Of a stretch of DNA of 64,000 nt, positions 55,772-64,000 are shown in pieces. Numbering within the stretch: position 1 is the first letter of the stretch; the number at the start of each line of letters is the position of its first letter. The position numbers and the translations under genes were made by a program. The notes under the pieces were generated by a model. That model searched no databases and had not been told where the DNA came from. It saw only the letters and a program-made list of their open reading frames with translations. Origin of the DNA: Micromonospora phytophila (GTDB taxonomy: Bacteria > Actinomycetota > Actinomycetes > Mycobacteriales > Micromonosporaceae); the NCBI RefSeq assembly GCF_023656545.1, contig NZ_JAMOKF010000006.1:1-64000 (forward strand). The letters are read 5' to 3'.

Positions 55772-56506
55772 TTACGGGTTCGGCAGGGTGGTGCGCCAGG
55801 CGGCGGCGAGTGCTGCCACGTCGAGGTATCGGTCGGCGGGTGTCGTGGTGGTGGCGCGTACGGCTACCTGTTGTTGGTGGTGGGAGCCGCGCCAGCCGTG
55901 TGGGGAGTCGAGGAGGTGGTGGATGGTGCGGCCGAGGATGTACACGGTGGTGCGCTGGTCGATGACGGCGCCGCGGACGAATTCTTCGGGGGCCATGTAC
56001 CGGCGGGATCCGGGGAGGCGGTCGGTGTCGAGAGTGAACGGCCCGGGACGGTACTCGTCGAGGTCGATCAGGCGGAGTCGGCGGGCGAGGAAGTCGTAGA
56101 GGAAGCAGCCGTCGTAGAGGTCGACCGCGACGTAGCCTGCGGCGGTGACGGCCAGGTGCGCGTCGAGGATGGTGTCGATGGCCCTTTCGACGTCGCGCAG
56201 GGGTAGTTGCTGGAACCGGTACAGGGCGCTGCGGTCCGAACCGTGAACGGTGGCGTGGTTCAGCACGGTGCCGTCATGCCACGGGTAGACCAGCGTCGGC
56301 CCGTCGAGGACGTGCTCGGGGCGCACGATCGCCGGGTGCTGGACCGCGGCGTGGAACCGGGCGGCCCGCAGCAATGAACGGCGGCTGGGCACGGTGGTGG
56401 CTGTCTTGACGAACCAGCGGCGTCCTGACGCCTCGACGCCGTAGGAGACGCAATCCGAGTCCTGGGCGTCAAAGACCGCGATCGCGGAGTGCAGGGGTAG
56501 TTCCAT
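55772..56506 (-). CDS. Serine/threonine kinase-like protein (unusual catalytic loop)
   Basis: A 244-aa protein from ATG 56506. Conserved kinase points: VEASGRRWFVKTA (Lys34), the catalytic loop AAGYVAVDLYDGCFLYD (Asp kept; HRD His and the loop Asn changed), LIDLDEYRPG in place of DFG, and GSRRYMAPEEF (APE). The small size and degenerate motifs suggest an atypical or weak kinase or pseudokinase. The C-terminus is a helical region (YILGRTIHHLLDSP; YLDVAALAAAWRTTL). No membrane helix. Target unknown. Confidence 0.7.
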   Translation of the reverse strand: MELPLHSAIAVFDAQDSDCVSYGVEASGRRWFVKTATTVPSRRSLLRAARFHAAVQHPAIVRPEHVLDGPTLVYPWHDGTVLNHATVHGSDRSALYRFQQLPLRDVERAIDTILDAHLAVTAAGYVAVDLYDGCFLYDFLARRLRLIDLDEYRPGPFTLDTDRLPGSRRYMAPEEFVRGAVIDQRTTVYILGRTIHHLLDSPHGWRGSHHQQQVAVRATTTTPADRYLDVAALAAAWRTTLPNP

Positions 56507-57165
56507 CACGTAGAGGAGAGTAGGGGCGTATCCCCTTCGCAGAGCGCGAGTGCCGCCTGCAGCGCCCGTGGTGAGTCGCATGGTTGTGGCATCGGTCCCC
56601 GGTTGGGGGGTGGCGCGGGTGGATGTGTCGTCGGCGCCGACGAGGTACGCCGAAGTGTTGCTGTTCACCGCCGAGGTGGTCGATGCGGCCACTCGCCCTC
56701 CACACGTTGACCACGGCGGGGGATTGCTGCGCGATCCCTACGTCGCGGGAGATGCTGGGCATCAGAGCGACTGGTCGTGGTGCGACAACCGGCAGGATGT
56801 CGACCTGGCCGCCGGCGGGGCGCTGCGCGCGACCGTCGAGTACGTCGCTCATCGTCACGCCACAGCGCTGCCCGACCACACCGGTCGCGCCGGTGAACAC
56901 TGGCCCGACGTCGATGACCGCCTTGCCCGGCTGGCCTCGGCGCCGCCCCCTTGCTCTTGACAGCCACGCGCGCGTAGATCATTTCTGGTCACTCGACGTC
57001 GTCGTAGCACCAGAAGAATGCCCAGCCCTCGGCAGGGCTGTCCAAGTAACGGTGTAACCGATCTGGCCAGACACGCCGAGCGTGGTCAGATTGGCGCGAA
57101 GGTGCGCGAGTGCCGGCCTGCCGGGCGAAGCGCAGCGCAGTCCTGTGACCGTGACGGGTGGGGTA
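56507..57165. other. Gap, no recognised gene
   Basis: About 660 bp. Open frames exist on both strands but without recognisable motifs. It must hold the kinase promoter (leftward). Confidence 0.3.
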
Positions 57166-57807
57166 TCAGTTGATGGCGCCTTCGATCTTGTCGGTGAGGT
57201 CGACGATGTCAGGGACGGCGTCCAACACAGTGACCTCGACCAAGGCGCCATGGCGGCCGTAGCGGCGGCGGTACTCGGCATACGGGTAGTCGGCGATCGG
57301 CAGCCAGGATCGGTGCCCCCGCATGGGGTGGTTCTTCTGCGTCACGGCGCCGGAGTTGAGCCGGCAGAGTTCGATTCGTGGGCCGTGTCGCTCGACGAGG
57401 GCACGAGTGTCGACGTGCAGGACCACCTGGTCCTCAGTGCGGTACTCCTTCGCGTGACGCAGCCGGTCCAGCCGCTCAGCGCTGGCCCAGAAGAAGACCC
57501 GGGAGTTGATGGCCGCGAGGTACTCAGTCAGCGAGGAGTTTGGATCGATCTTCTCCGTAACGAATTTCATCGGCTTCTGGTCGCGGATCACGGCAGGCGC
57601 TAGGCCGGGAGCGCGCAGAACGGTGGACTGCTTGCGAGGGGCGCTCAGGAGTCGGTCGCGCTCGGCCGAGTCGAGGTCGAACATATCGATCAGTCGCTGC
57701 GTGGATAGGAGGCCGTGTCGTCGCACCGATGGCCACGCGGTCGCCGACATCGTGTGGAAGACCCACGGATGCTGCGCGATCAGTTCCTCGACGTCCATGA
57801 CGGTCAT
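57166..57807 (-). CDS. DUF7002-like protein
   Basis: A 213-aa protein from ATG 57807. The N-terminus HPWVFHTMSATAWPSVRRHG, LLSTQRLIDMF looks like the start of ADP-ribosyltransferase-fold proteins (H...I...GLL). Later segments: EYLAAINSRVFFWASAERLD, EDQVVLHVDTRALVERHG, RRRYGRHGALVEVTVLDAVP. I assign it to DUF7002 from memory. The catalytic residues of an active ART cannot be fixed by eye. It is 6.4 kb from NADAR in the same block. Confidence 0.6.
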   Translation of the reverse strand: MTVMDVEELIAQHPWVFHTMSATAWPSVRRHGLLSTQRLIDMFDLDSAERDRLLSAPRKQSTVLRAPGLAPAVIRDQKPMKFVTEKIDPNSSLTEYLAAINSRVFFWASAERLDRLRHAKEYRTEDQVVLHVDTRALVERHGPRIELCRLNSGAVTQKNHPMRGHRSWLPIADYPYAEYRRRYGRHGALVEVTVLDAVPDIVDLTDKIEGAIN

Positions 57808-57912
57808 CATGCCGAACGCCGCGCCTACGGGCCATCAGCGAACCGCACGACGACCTCCCGTCACCTCGCGGCCGGCCTACTGTCGGCTCCGCCTGATTCT
57901 CAATGCTGTTTG

Positions 57913-59115
57913 TCAAGTGGCGAGGGCGGTGAGGGGTTGGCCTTCTTCGTAGGGACGGTCGTCGCGCAGCATCGCCCAGAGCACGTTGACGCGGCGCCGC
58001 GCGAGGGCGAGGACGGCTTGACCGTGGCGTTTGCCCTGAGCTCGTTTGCGCTCGTAGAACGACTTTGAGGCAGGGCTGCGTTGGATGCTGATCAGCGCTG
58101 ATGTGTAGAAGACGCGTTGGAGCTGGCGGTTGTATCGCTTTGGGCGGTGGAGGTTGCCGACGCGCCGGCCGGAGTCGCGTGGTGTGGGTGCGAGTCCGGC
58201 GTAGCCGGCGAGGTGGTCAGCGGACGCGAATCCGTCAAGGTTGCCGCCGGTGGCGGCGAGGAACTCTGCGCCGAGGAGGTCACCAATGCCGACCATGCTG
58301 GTGATCACCATGGCATGGTGGTGGCGGTGGAATCGGTCAGCGATGAGCTTGTCCAGCTCGGCGAGCTGCCGGTCGAGGTCGATCACGGTGGCCGCGAGCC
58401 GGCCGACGAGGTCCCCCGCCATCGCTTCACCCGGAACGCGGACGTGCTGAGCTTCGGCGGCTTGTATCGCTGCGGTGGCCAGCTTGTCCGCGTGGCGGAC
58501 TTTGCGCTCGCGGAGCCACCGCTCCAGTTCATCTCGCCCGGCTGCGATCAGAGCGGCCGGTGTCTGGAACTGGCTGATGAGCACGAGCGGTCCGCGGTTG
58601 GTGAAGTCGAGTGCGCGCTCCAGGGCGGGGAAGATGCCGAGCAGCCGTACCCGTAGCCGGTTGATGGTGCGGGTGCGATCGGCCGCGAGGTCGGCGCGGT
58701 GGGCGGTGAGCATGCGAAGTTCAGCGAGCAGGGTGTCCTCGAGGTGCAGCTCACGCAGGTCACGGCGCATGCGGGCCTGGTCAGCGATGACTGCCGCGTC
58801 CTTGGCGTCGGTCTTGCCCTCGCCGCGGTAAGCACCGGCGATTCGGTTCACTGCGACGCCTGGCAGGTAAAGGACCCGCTGGCCGCGCTCGAGCAGTAGC
58901 GTGATGGCAAGAGCGGCCGGACCGTCGGCCAGGTCGATGGCCCAGGTCACCTTCGCCGCTCGGGCGAGGACTGCGGTGATCACGGCAGCCAGCGCGGGTT
59001 CATCGTTGGACAGCCGCCGCGACAGCAGGCGGCGCCCTTCGCTGTCGATGACCACCAGGTGGTGGTGGCCCTTGCCGGCGTCGATCCCGGCCCATGCTTG
59101 CTCGACCTTCTGCAT
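57913..59115 (-). mobile_element. IS110-family insertion sequence, intact transposase
   Basis: A 400-aa uninterrupted transposase, ATG 59115. RuvC-like part: AWAGIDAGKGHHHLVVIDSE (Asp12), AIDLADG (Asp61), GKTDAKDAAVIADQ (Asp103/Asp106). C-terminal part: TSMVGIGDLLGAEFLAATGG, YAGLAPTPRDSGRRVGNLHR, RVFYTSALISIQRSPASK. IS110 elements move via a circular intermediate guided by an RNA from the non-coding end and lack inverted repeats, so the ends are not visible; the element probably extends into 59116-59340. Confidence 0.88.
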
Positions 59116-59632
59116 CCAGCCCTCTCCCTGCTCGTGATCGGCATGCCGTCGACGCGCTCGCCGTCCATTCCCTACGTAGCGATCGATGTCGCAGATCTCA
59201 ATCAGCGGTCAAGACGTCGTAGAGCACCGGGGTGGCCAATCAGGCGAAGCCATCAACGGCAGAAAACTGGAAGCCATGCCCCGGTGCTCCCGGCTGTCCG
59301 GACAGTACGACAGCCCGGACGATCCACAAGGTAGGGAAAACTGACCCCTCTGTTCCGGGCGGGTTCTGGAACCCGCCCGGAACAGAGGGGTCAAAGTTCA
59401 GCGTTGACACGCCCTCACTGATCGTCAGCCTGCCGGCCTCACATACAGGCAATGAGGCTTCTCATCTCAGCTACGAGGCTGGGCAGATCAAGAATCAGCC
59501 GATCTTGGACCTTCTTAACCTCGGCTGGCTGCGACCGCAGTGGGAAGACCCGGGCGTTGGGCGGCGGGCCAGGGCATTCGATCGTCATCGAGAGCGGGGT
59601 GCGAGTGCCAGACAACGAGTAGAGCCGCTCGG
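59116..59632. other. Non-coding end of IS110 and spacer
   Basis: About 500 bp, likely including the IS110 left end and its bridge-RNA region. AGCACCGGGG (59224-59233) and CCCCGGTGCT (59279-59288) are inverted repeats. A frame ending near 59622 reads GHSIVIESGVRVPDNE and is not recognised. The 24-bp hairpin at 59342-59393 is listed separately. Confidence 0.4.
59342..59393. repeat. Perfect 24-bp palindromic hairpin
   Basis: Left arm 59342-59365, loop CTGG (59366-59369), right arm 59370-59393, with no mismatch. It starts TGACCCCTCTGTTCCGG. It could be a strong bidirectional terminator or part of a mobile element's end. It is the longest perfect hairpin I saw in the window. Confidence 0.8.
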
Positions 59633-60346
59633 GTGCGCACCCTTGAGGAGCTGACCACTACATCCGATCCGGCGTGGCCGGGGCTCGAGATGGAACTGCT
59701 GTCGAATCCGCAGATCTCCATTTTGCCGGTCCCTGCAGCCGCCGGGCGGGACAGCCTGCACCGCCTGCAGGTCTCCAATCGGTCGCGGATGGGCGCGTTG
59801 GCATTGCACACCGGCGGTCTGCTGGTCGATGACGGCTGGCTGCGTGTGCTCGGCGGCGGTGGTGAGCGCGGCCTGCCCTCGCTGGCGGAGGCCAACGGCC
59901 TGCCGGGCGAGGAGCAAGCGCCTGCGGCGCTGGTCGTCGGCTACGACGTGCTTGGCGGACGGTTCGAGGTCAACGGCCCCGACCTGGCGACCATCGGCCG
60001 CCCCGGGGAGCCCGGCGAGGTGTGCTACTTCGGGCCGGACACGTTGGAGTGGGAGTCCCTCGGCGCTGGTCACGGCGACTGGCTGTCGTGGATCACCGAG
60101 GGTGGTACCGGCCAGTTCTACGAGTCGCTGCGCTGGCCAGGCTGGCAAGATGAGACAAGCCAGTTGCCCTTGTCGCACGGCATGACGGTCTACCCGTTCC
60201 TCTGGTCGCGCGAAGCACATCAGGACCTCGCTGGCACCACACGACGGCCGGCGCCCATGGCCGAGCTGTTCTCGTTGCAGGACAAGTTCGCTGCACGGAT
60301 CGCCGCGGAACCGGACACCACGGCGTTGCACATCCGCATCGTGTAG
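59633..60346 (+). CDS. DUF2625 family protein
   Basis: A 237-aa protein, GTG 59633 chosen to fit the family N-terminus (RTLEELTTTSDPAWPGLEME). Other segments: ALALHTGGLLVDDGWLRVLG, DVLGGRFEVNGPDLATIG, VCYFGPDTLEWESLGAGHGD, FYESLRWPGWQDE and MAELFSLQDKFAARI. The family is of unknown function, found in many bacteria. It may form a unit with the following gene, 133 bp downstream. Confidence 0.85.
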   Translation: MRTLEELTTTSDPAWPGLEMELLSNPQISILPVPAAAGRDSLHRLQVSNRSRMGALALHTGGLLVDDGWLRVLGGGGERGLPSLAEANGLPGEEQAPAALVVGYDVLGGRFEVNGPDLATIGRPGEPGEVCYFGPDTLEWESLGAGHGDWLSWITEGGTGQFYESLRWPGWQDETSQLPLSHGMTVYPFLWSREAHQDLAGTTRRPAPMAELFSLQDKFAARIAAEPDTTALHIRIV

Positions 60347-60479
60347 CGGCCGCGTCAGCACCCCAAGCCTGATCCTCAACGACGCACTCTCAGCGACGAT
60401 GGACTCTCAGCTGGACGCGTCTGGATGCTCGGTCACAGTGATCAACTACTATTTACCTCAGTCGGCGCGCGGGGGATAC

Positions 60480-61535
60480 ATGACGGTTTTCGGCTGCCGA
60501 ACCTGCGACACCGCTCTGACGGATCCGGTGTCGAGGGTGGCGCTGCCCGTCCACGCGGACCAGAAGTACGGCAACGGGCCAGGATCGCTCGCCCCGGCAC
60601 TGGAGCCGGGCACGTTCGCGGTGAATCCGCTGCCCTCCGGTTCACCATGGCGGCGGTGGGCCGATCTTGACGCCGGTGAAGCCGTGGCGCTCGGCTGGTA
60701 CGCGCCGAGGTTCAGCATCTCGGCCGGGCCGGTCGGCCAGGTGTTACTCGCCCCGGGAGACGTCCGCGGTGCCGTCATCGACCCGGCGCTGGCCGGCGAC
60801 TCCGCGTGCTGTGGCCTCGACGGCGGTGAGCCCAACATGGTCTGCCTAACCTGCGGCACGCCGGTGGCCGTCCGGATCGACGACTGCGGCCTGCGGCAGG
60901 CCACCTGGCTGGACCCGCGGACCACCCACATCCTCGAGGACGGCCTCGGCCCGCACCCGATACTCGACTGGGCGGACTTGATCGACCAGCGGCCCGGCAT
61001 CCCACCGACTGAACCGGGCGGTGGCTGGCACCCGATGTGGGCGGCCGCCGCAGCCTCGGCGCTGGCACACTTGCTGGCCGCCTCGGGCGGTGACCCTCCA
61101 GTGATCCCGGATCATCAGGTCGCCGCGGTCTTCCGGCCCACTTTCGAGCGTCTCGTCGGCGTGGTCAGCACGGGGCAGGAGCGCGCCCTGGTGCTGGCCG
61201 GGCCCGGCCTGCCGGATGCCGACGGCCACTTCGCCCTTGTCCCGGAGCATCCGCAGACCGGTGAGCTCTGGCCGGTGGCCCCGACGGTGAAGCCCGTCCC
61301 GCTGGCTTGGGACGCCTGGCGGCACCTCGCGTTTCACCGAGCCCCGAAGCCGGTTGGGCGGTCGGTCCCGAGCCCGCCGGAGGCCCTGCCGGCACTGCTC
61401 CCGGGTCACCGATTCGAGCCGGACGGCCAGATCTTCCTCAGCGTTCTGGCCCGACTGCCCGAGGTCAGGCAGCCACGGTTGCGTGTCATCTACGACCGAG
61501 GTCGTCCCTACAGCTACTCCTTCTACCGCTTCTGA
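60480..61535 (+). CDS. Conserved hypothetical protein with two CxxC pairs
   Basis: A 351-aa protein from ATG 60480 (an ATG-proximal longer form from 60399 is possible). FGCRTCDTAL (Cys6, Cys9) and MVCLTCGTPVAVRIDDCGLR (Cys122, Cys125) would bind zinc. Later segments: HILEDGLGPHPILDWADLID, AAAASALAHLLAASGGDPPV and RLRVIYDRGRPYSYSFYRF. It is soluble. The family is actinobacterial, of unknown role. It follows DUF2625 in the same direction. Confidence 0.7.
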   Translation: MTVFGCRTCDTALTDPVSRVALPVHADQKYGNGPGSLAPALEPGTFAVNPLPSGSPWRRWADLDAGEAVALGWYAPRFSISAGPVGQVLLAPGDVRGAVIDPALAGDSACCGLDGGEPNMVCLTCGTPVAVRIDDCGLRQATWLDPRTTHILEDGLGPHPILDWADLIDQRPGIPPTEPGGGWHPMWAAAAASALAHLLAASGGDPPVIPDHQVAAVFRPTFERLVGVVSTGQERALVLAGPGLPDADGHFALVPEHPQTGELWPVAPTVKPVPLAWDAWRHLAFHRAPKPVGRSVPSPPEALPALLPGHRFEPDGQIFLSVLARLPEVRQPRLRVIYDRGRPYSYSFYRF

Positions 61536-61686
61536 CCGCCTGCTCGTCGTGATAGCGCCCTCCCTCCGGCAGGTTTACCATCATCGGCGTGAGCGGACGT
61601 CGCCGGCCCTTGGAGCGGAGCTGCCGGCGGTGAGGCCTTCGGGCCCGCCGAAGAGGTCAACGCCCAGGAAGCCCTGGTCAGATGGC

Positions 61687-61740
61687 TGCCGGTGGGATTC
61701 GAGTCTCAGCTGCCGGAATCCCTACCAACTCCGCCATGGC
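61687..61740 (-). other. Degenerate tRNA-Leu-like remnant
   Basis: Minus strand: GCCATGGCGGAGTTGGTAGG (D-arm, as TGGCGGAATTGGTAG in tRNA-Leu), a short middle, then CTCGAATCCCACCGGCA (T-loop end and acceptor CACCGGC plus A). The anticodon arm and part of the variable loop are deleted, and the T stem is broken. This looks like an old attachment site 75 bp before repeat C. Confidence 0.35.
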
Positions 61741-61813
61741 GGATCTAGAGCCGCACGTCGATGCAGGATGGTCCCGGCGACTGGCATCGGCGGGCCCAGG
61801 ACGACAAGCCGGC

Positions 61814-62370
61814 AGTAGGCAGGCGGAGAGCAGCCAACGCTGACCACTTCGGTCTTCTCTGGGAGGTCACGCCGCACCACTCGACGGCATCACCGCAGGT
61901 CAAGCCCTTGCCCCTGTTCGATGTCGGTGAACACTTCGGGGGCTGTGAGCACTTCGCCAATCTGCACCCGATCTGCTCCCACTTGCAAGGCCAGGTCATC
62001 CACCGGCTCCTTACCGCCGTGACCTGCGCATACTCCCCGGCCAGGCGACATAGATTGCTGCCGACGGCTGCGCAAAACCGCTGAGCACTCCGTGTGAAGC
62101 AGGATGCTGGACCGCCTATGACCTGCGGGAACGCAAGACCGCAGGTCGGGGCGTATGCCGTTGGGCGCCGTTCGGTGCCGTTGAGTGCAGTTGAACGCCG
62201 TTCAGTGCACCCGACTGCTCCCAACGTGCTCCCCCACTGGGACCCAGACGGTCAGCCCGGGACAGTCTGCCTGACGCAGGACCGGCCGCCCGACGGCACG
62301 GAGCGAACGATCCGACGTTGGGTACGGACGGTGACGAACGCCCGCGGACGCCGCGCTTTGTCAGCGGCTA
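61814..62370. repeat. Att-associated repeat, copy C, with 10-bp repeats
   Basis: It matches copy B along its length. ACCTGCG (62121-62127) pairs with CGCAGGT (62140-62146). GCCGTT/GCAGTT units stand at 62157, 62167, 62177, 62187 and 62197, then GCACCC at 62207 and TGCTCCCAACGTGCTCCCCC. It follows the tRNA-Leu-like remnant. The stretch 61536-61813 otherwise holds nothing recognised. Confidence 0.72.
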
Positions 62371-62496
62371 CTTAACGGTCAGATAAGGCCGGCCGCCAAC
62401 GTTCGCCCGGCTGGCCCGCGCGGGACAGCGTGGTGGGAACGTCGCGTGGCAGGATTCGCTGGATCGCCGAGCGGTACCCCCGGAAGGATCAGCGAT

Positions 62497-63843
62497 TTGA
62501 GCGCGACGGCCTCCGCCGTGGACACCCGGATCTACCGCCAGCCGTCCGGACTGGCCGATGGCAACCTGGCCCTCGCCACGTCGGCGCCGGATCGGGTCGA
62601 CGAACAGACCTTCTTCGCCGGTTTTGTGCGTACGCCGCGGGTGGTCGCTGGGGGCCTGCTGGCGCTGGCCGACATCGCGGGCGCGGACTTCCGGCCGGTC
62701 CGCACCGGCACGGCGGGGCGTGACCCGGTGGTCACCGGCGACGGCGAGCGGCTGCGGTTCGAGGCGCTGTCGACGTGCGGTGGTTTGTACGGTCGGCTGG
62801 ACCTGACCGCCGCCGAGCTCGACGATGCGACGGTGGGCCGCGGCACCACCAACGTGGACATCAACCCTGCGTTGTACGAGTCGCTGACCCGGGTCGGCGG
62901 CGAGGACCCGTTGCGCCTGTCGGTGGGCGAGGACGAACTCGCCGTGTCGACGCTCGATGGAAAGGTCGTCGAGAAGCGGGTGCCGCTGCCGGCGCGCTGG
63001 TTGCGCGGGCTGGCCGAGGTGGCGGCGCACGCGCTGCCGATGGATCCGCGGCTGGAGATCCGCGCCGGGCGTGCGGTCGCGCTGCTGGCCGAGATGTCGG
63101 CGCGCACCGGCCGGCAGGCGCGCTGGCTGGTGCCGGCCGGGTCCGGGTGGCGGTCCACCACTCGCCCGGTCTCCGGCGCCGTCTGCGTGGCCGACGGATT
63201 CCGGCTGTCGGTGCTGCGGCCGCTCCTTCCCCTGGCGCGGACGGTAACCCTCTACGCACCGCCGGTCAGTGGCGCGCCCGCCGAGGTGAGTGGCTGGGTG
63301 CTGGACTTCGGCACGGCCCGGTTCACGCTGCTGCTGTCGAGCGCCGTCAGCCAGGGCTTCGCCGGCGACGGTCAGTTGCTGGCCGACCTCGGGTCCGGGT
63401 CCGCCGTCGCTGACGCCGACGCACTGGATGCCCTGCTGGCCGTCGACCCGGTCATCGATCGCGCGTCGGTCGCCGCGCGTACCGGGTGGGACGCCGGACG
63501 GGGCACGTCCGCCCTCGCCGCGCTGGCCACCGCGGGCCAGGTCGGGTACGACGTCGCCGAGGCGTCGTCGTTCCACCGCCCGCTGCCGTACCGGGCCGAT
63601 CTGGTTGCCGCGCTGCACCCTCGGCTTGCCGCAGCCCGGATCCTGACGACGACGGGCGGGGTGGTGGTGAGCGCAGCGGGCATCGAAGTGACCTCCGGCG
63701 AGTCCACGTATCTCGTCCATCGGCGCGGTGAGGAGTACGCCTGCACCTGCGCCTGGTGGGCCGAGCACCAGGGCCGGCGGGGGCCGTGCAAGCACGTCGT
63801 GGCGGCGATGATCTTCGGGCAGACGGGACAGCAGCGTGGGTGA
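62497..63843 (+). CDS. SWIM zinc finger protein
   Basis: A 448-aa protein; TTG 62497 chosen (GGAAGGA upstream, then SATASAVDTRIYRQPSGLAD). The SWIM finger is at the C-terminus: Cys416, Cys418, Cys431, His433 in YACTCAWWAEHQ and GPCKHVVAAMIF (CxC-x12-CxH). Such proteins are encoded with DUF6493, MoxR-type ATPase and VWA proteins in actinobacteria; the operon function is not known. The stop overlaps the next start. Confidence 0.85.
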   Translation: MSATASAVDTRIYRQPSGLADGNLALATSAPDRVDEQTFFAGFVRTPRVVAGGLLALADIAGADFRPVRTGTAGRDPVVTGDGERLRFEALSTCGGLYGRLDLTAAELDDATVGRGTTNVDINPALYESLTRVGGEDPLRLSVGEDELAVSTLDGKVVEKRVPLPARWLRGLAEVAAHALPMDPRLEIRAGRAVALLAEMSARTGRQARWLVPAGSGWRSTTRPVSGAVCVADGFRLSVLRPLLPLARTVTLYAPPVSGAPAEVSGWVLDFGTARFTLLLSSAVSQGFAGDGQLLADLGSGSAVADADALDALLAVDPVIDRASVAARTGWDAGRGTSALAALATAGQVGYDVAEASSFHRPLPYRADLVAALHPRLAAARILTTTGGVVVSAAGIEVTSGESTYLVHRRGEEYACTCAWWAEHQGRRGPCKHVVAAMIFGQTGQQRG

Positions 63844-64000
63844 CCTCTGGCGCGACGTGTGCGCACGGATCGACGACGCGGACTTCGACGCGCTCGCCGA
63901 CCTGCTTGCCGGTTTGGACGCCGACGGACGGGCAGCGCTGCTGCCGTCGCTGGAGGCGCACACCCCGACCCGCGCCGTGCCGGAGCCGGTCGTCCCGCCA
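63836..64000 (+). CDS. DUF6493-type protein, N-terminal part
   Basis: GTG 63836 overlaps the end of the SWIM gene by eight bases. The visible 55 residues, GDLWRDVCARIDDADFDALA, DLLAGLDADGRAALLPSLEA, fit the start of proteins that follow SWIM genes. The gene runs beyond the window. Confidence 0.65.
   Translation, partial: MGDLWRDVCARIDDADFDALADLLAGLDADGRAALLPSLEAHTPTRAVPEPVVPP

Noticed and set aside
57082-57603. Plus-strand frame opposite DUF7002
   Set aside because: No recognisable domains; the minus-strand protein has a coherent motif order.
32755-59115. The two IS110 copies as the ends of a composite transposon
   Set aside because: Their transposases differ in sequence, one is frameshifted, and IS110 lacks the inverted repeats needed for a composite structure.

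Overview
The window is high-GC actinobacterial DNA. The NRPS genes, many GTG starts, three F420/deazaflavin-type oxidoreductases, an ECF41 sigma factor and remains of a pSAM2-like integrative element in a tRNA-Val gene all fit a Micromonospora-like organism; this assignment is inference from gene content. No intact tRNA or rRNA gene was seen.

Layout. 1-6.3 kb: end of an NRPS operon, with one module's A-PCP end and then a C-A-PCP-thioesterase module fused in frame to an MFS exporter. Its A domain reads as a serine code. 6.5-25 kb: ordinary chromosomal genes (MFS, YdeI, YCII, DUF4326, FAD-disulfide reductase, VOC, amino-acid permease, beta-propeller lipoprotein, F420 enzymes, DUF2267 paralogues) mixed with fragments of an ECF sigma gene, mmsA, an IS701-type transposase and a large serine recombinase. 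25-33.8 kb: a degraded zone (flavodoxin, aldo/keto reductase, Tn3-type transposase, TetR, IS110) around an intact oxidoreductase-sigJ pair with an ECF41-like promoter, a carotenoid-type membrane protein and a divergent TetR/DoxX pair. 34.7-38.2 kb: PadR-membrane protein operon, and a sigma-gene relic that has kept its anti-sigma-like partner.

38.8-42.1 kb: rep-xis-int end of an actinomycete integrative element, each gene frameshifted, then a 42-bp tRNA-Val(CAC) 3' half as attachment site. Next to it is an array of 10-bp repeats (GCCGTTnnnn). Diverged copies of this array recur near 49.96 and 62.16 kb, so three copies delimit two cargo blocks.

The cargo between the first two copies looks like a defence island. 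It holds a one-TM peptide, two HEPN-like proteins each with an Rx4H motif, and a two-gene cassette (45.5-49.5 kb). In that cassette an alpha/beta hydrolase ends in a short amyloid-type motif (SSGFQIGNSNTQIN) and the next, overlapping gene starts with nearly the same motif (SSGFQIGDGNLQIN) before about 1000 residues of helical repeats with no Walker A motif. This matches the logic of amyloid-signalling effector/receptor pairs, but with a P-loop-less receptor and a lipase-like effector. It is the best candidate for a poorly described system here.

The second block (50-62 kb) holds a NADAR protein, a DUF7002 protein, a kinase-like protein, zinc-binding small proteins, an intact IS110 and a DUF2625 protein. 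The window ends in a SWIM/DUF6493 operon. Single-base frameshifts are unusually common in the accessory regions. They may be real decay or draft-sequence indels; reads would decide.
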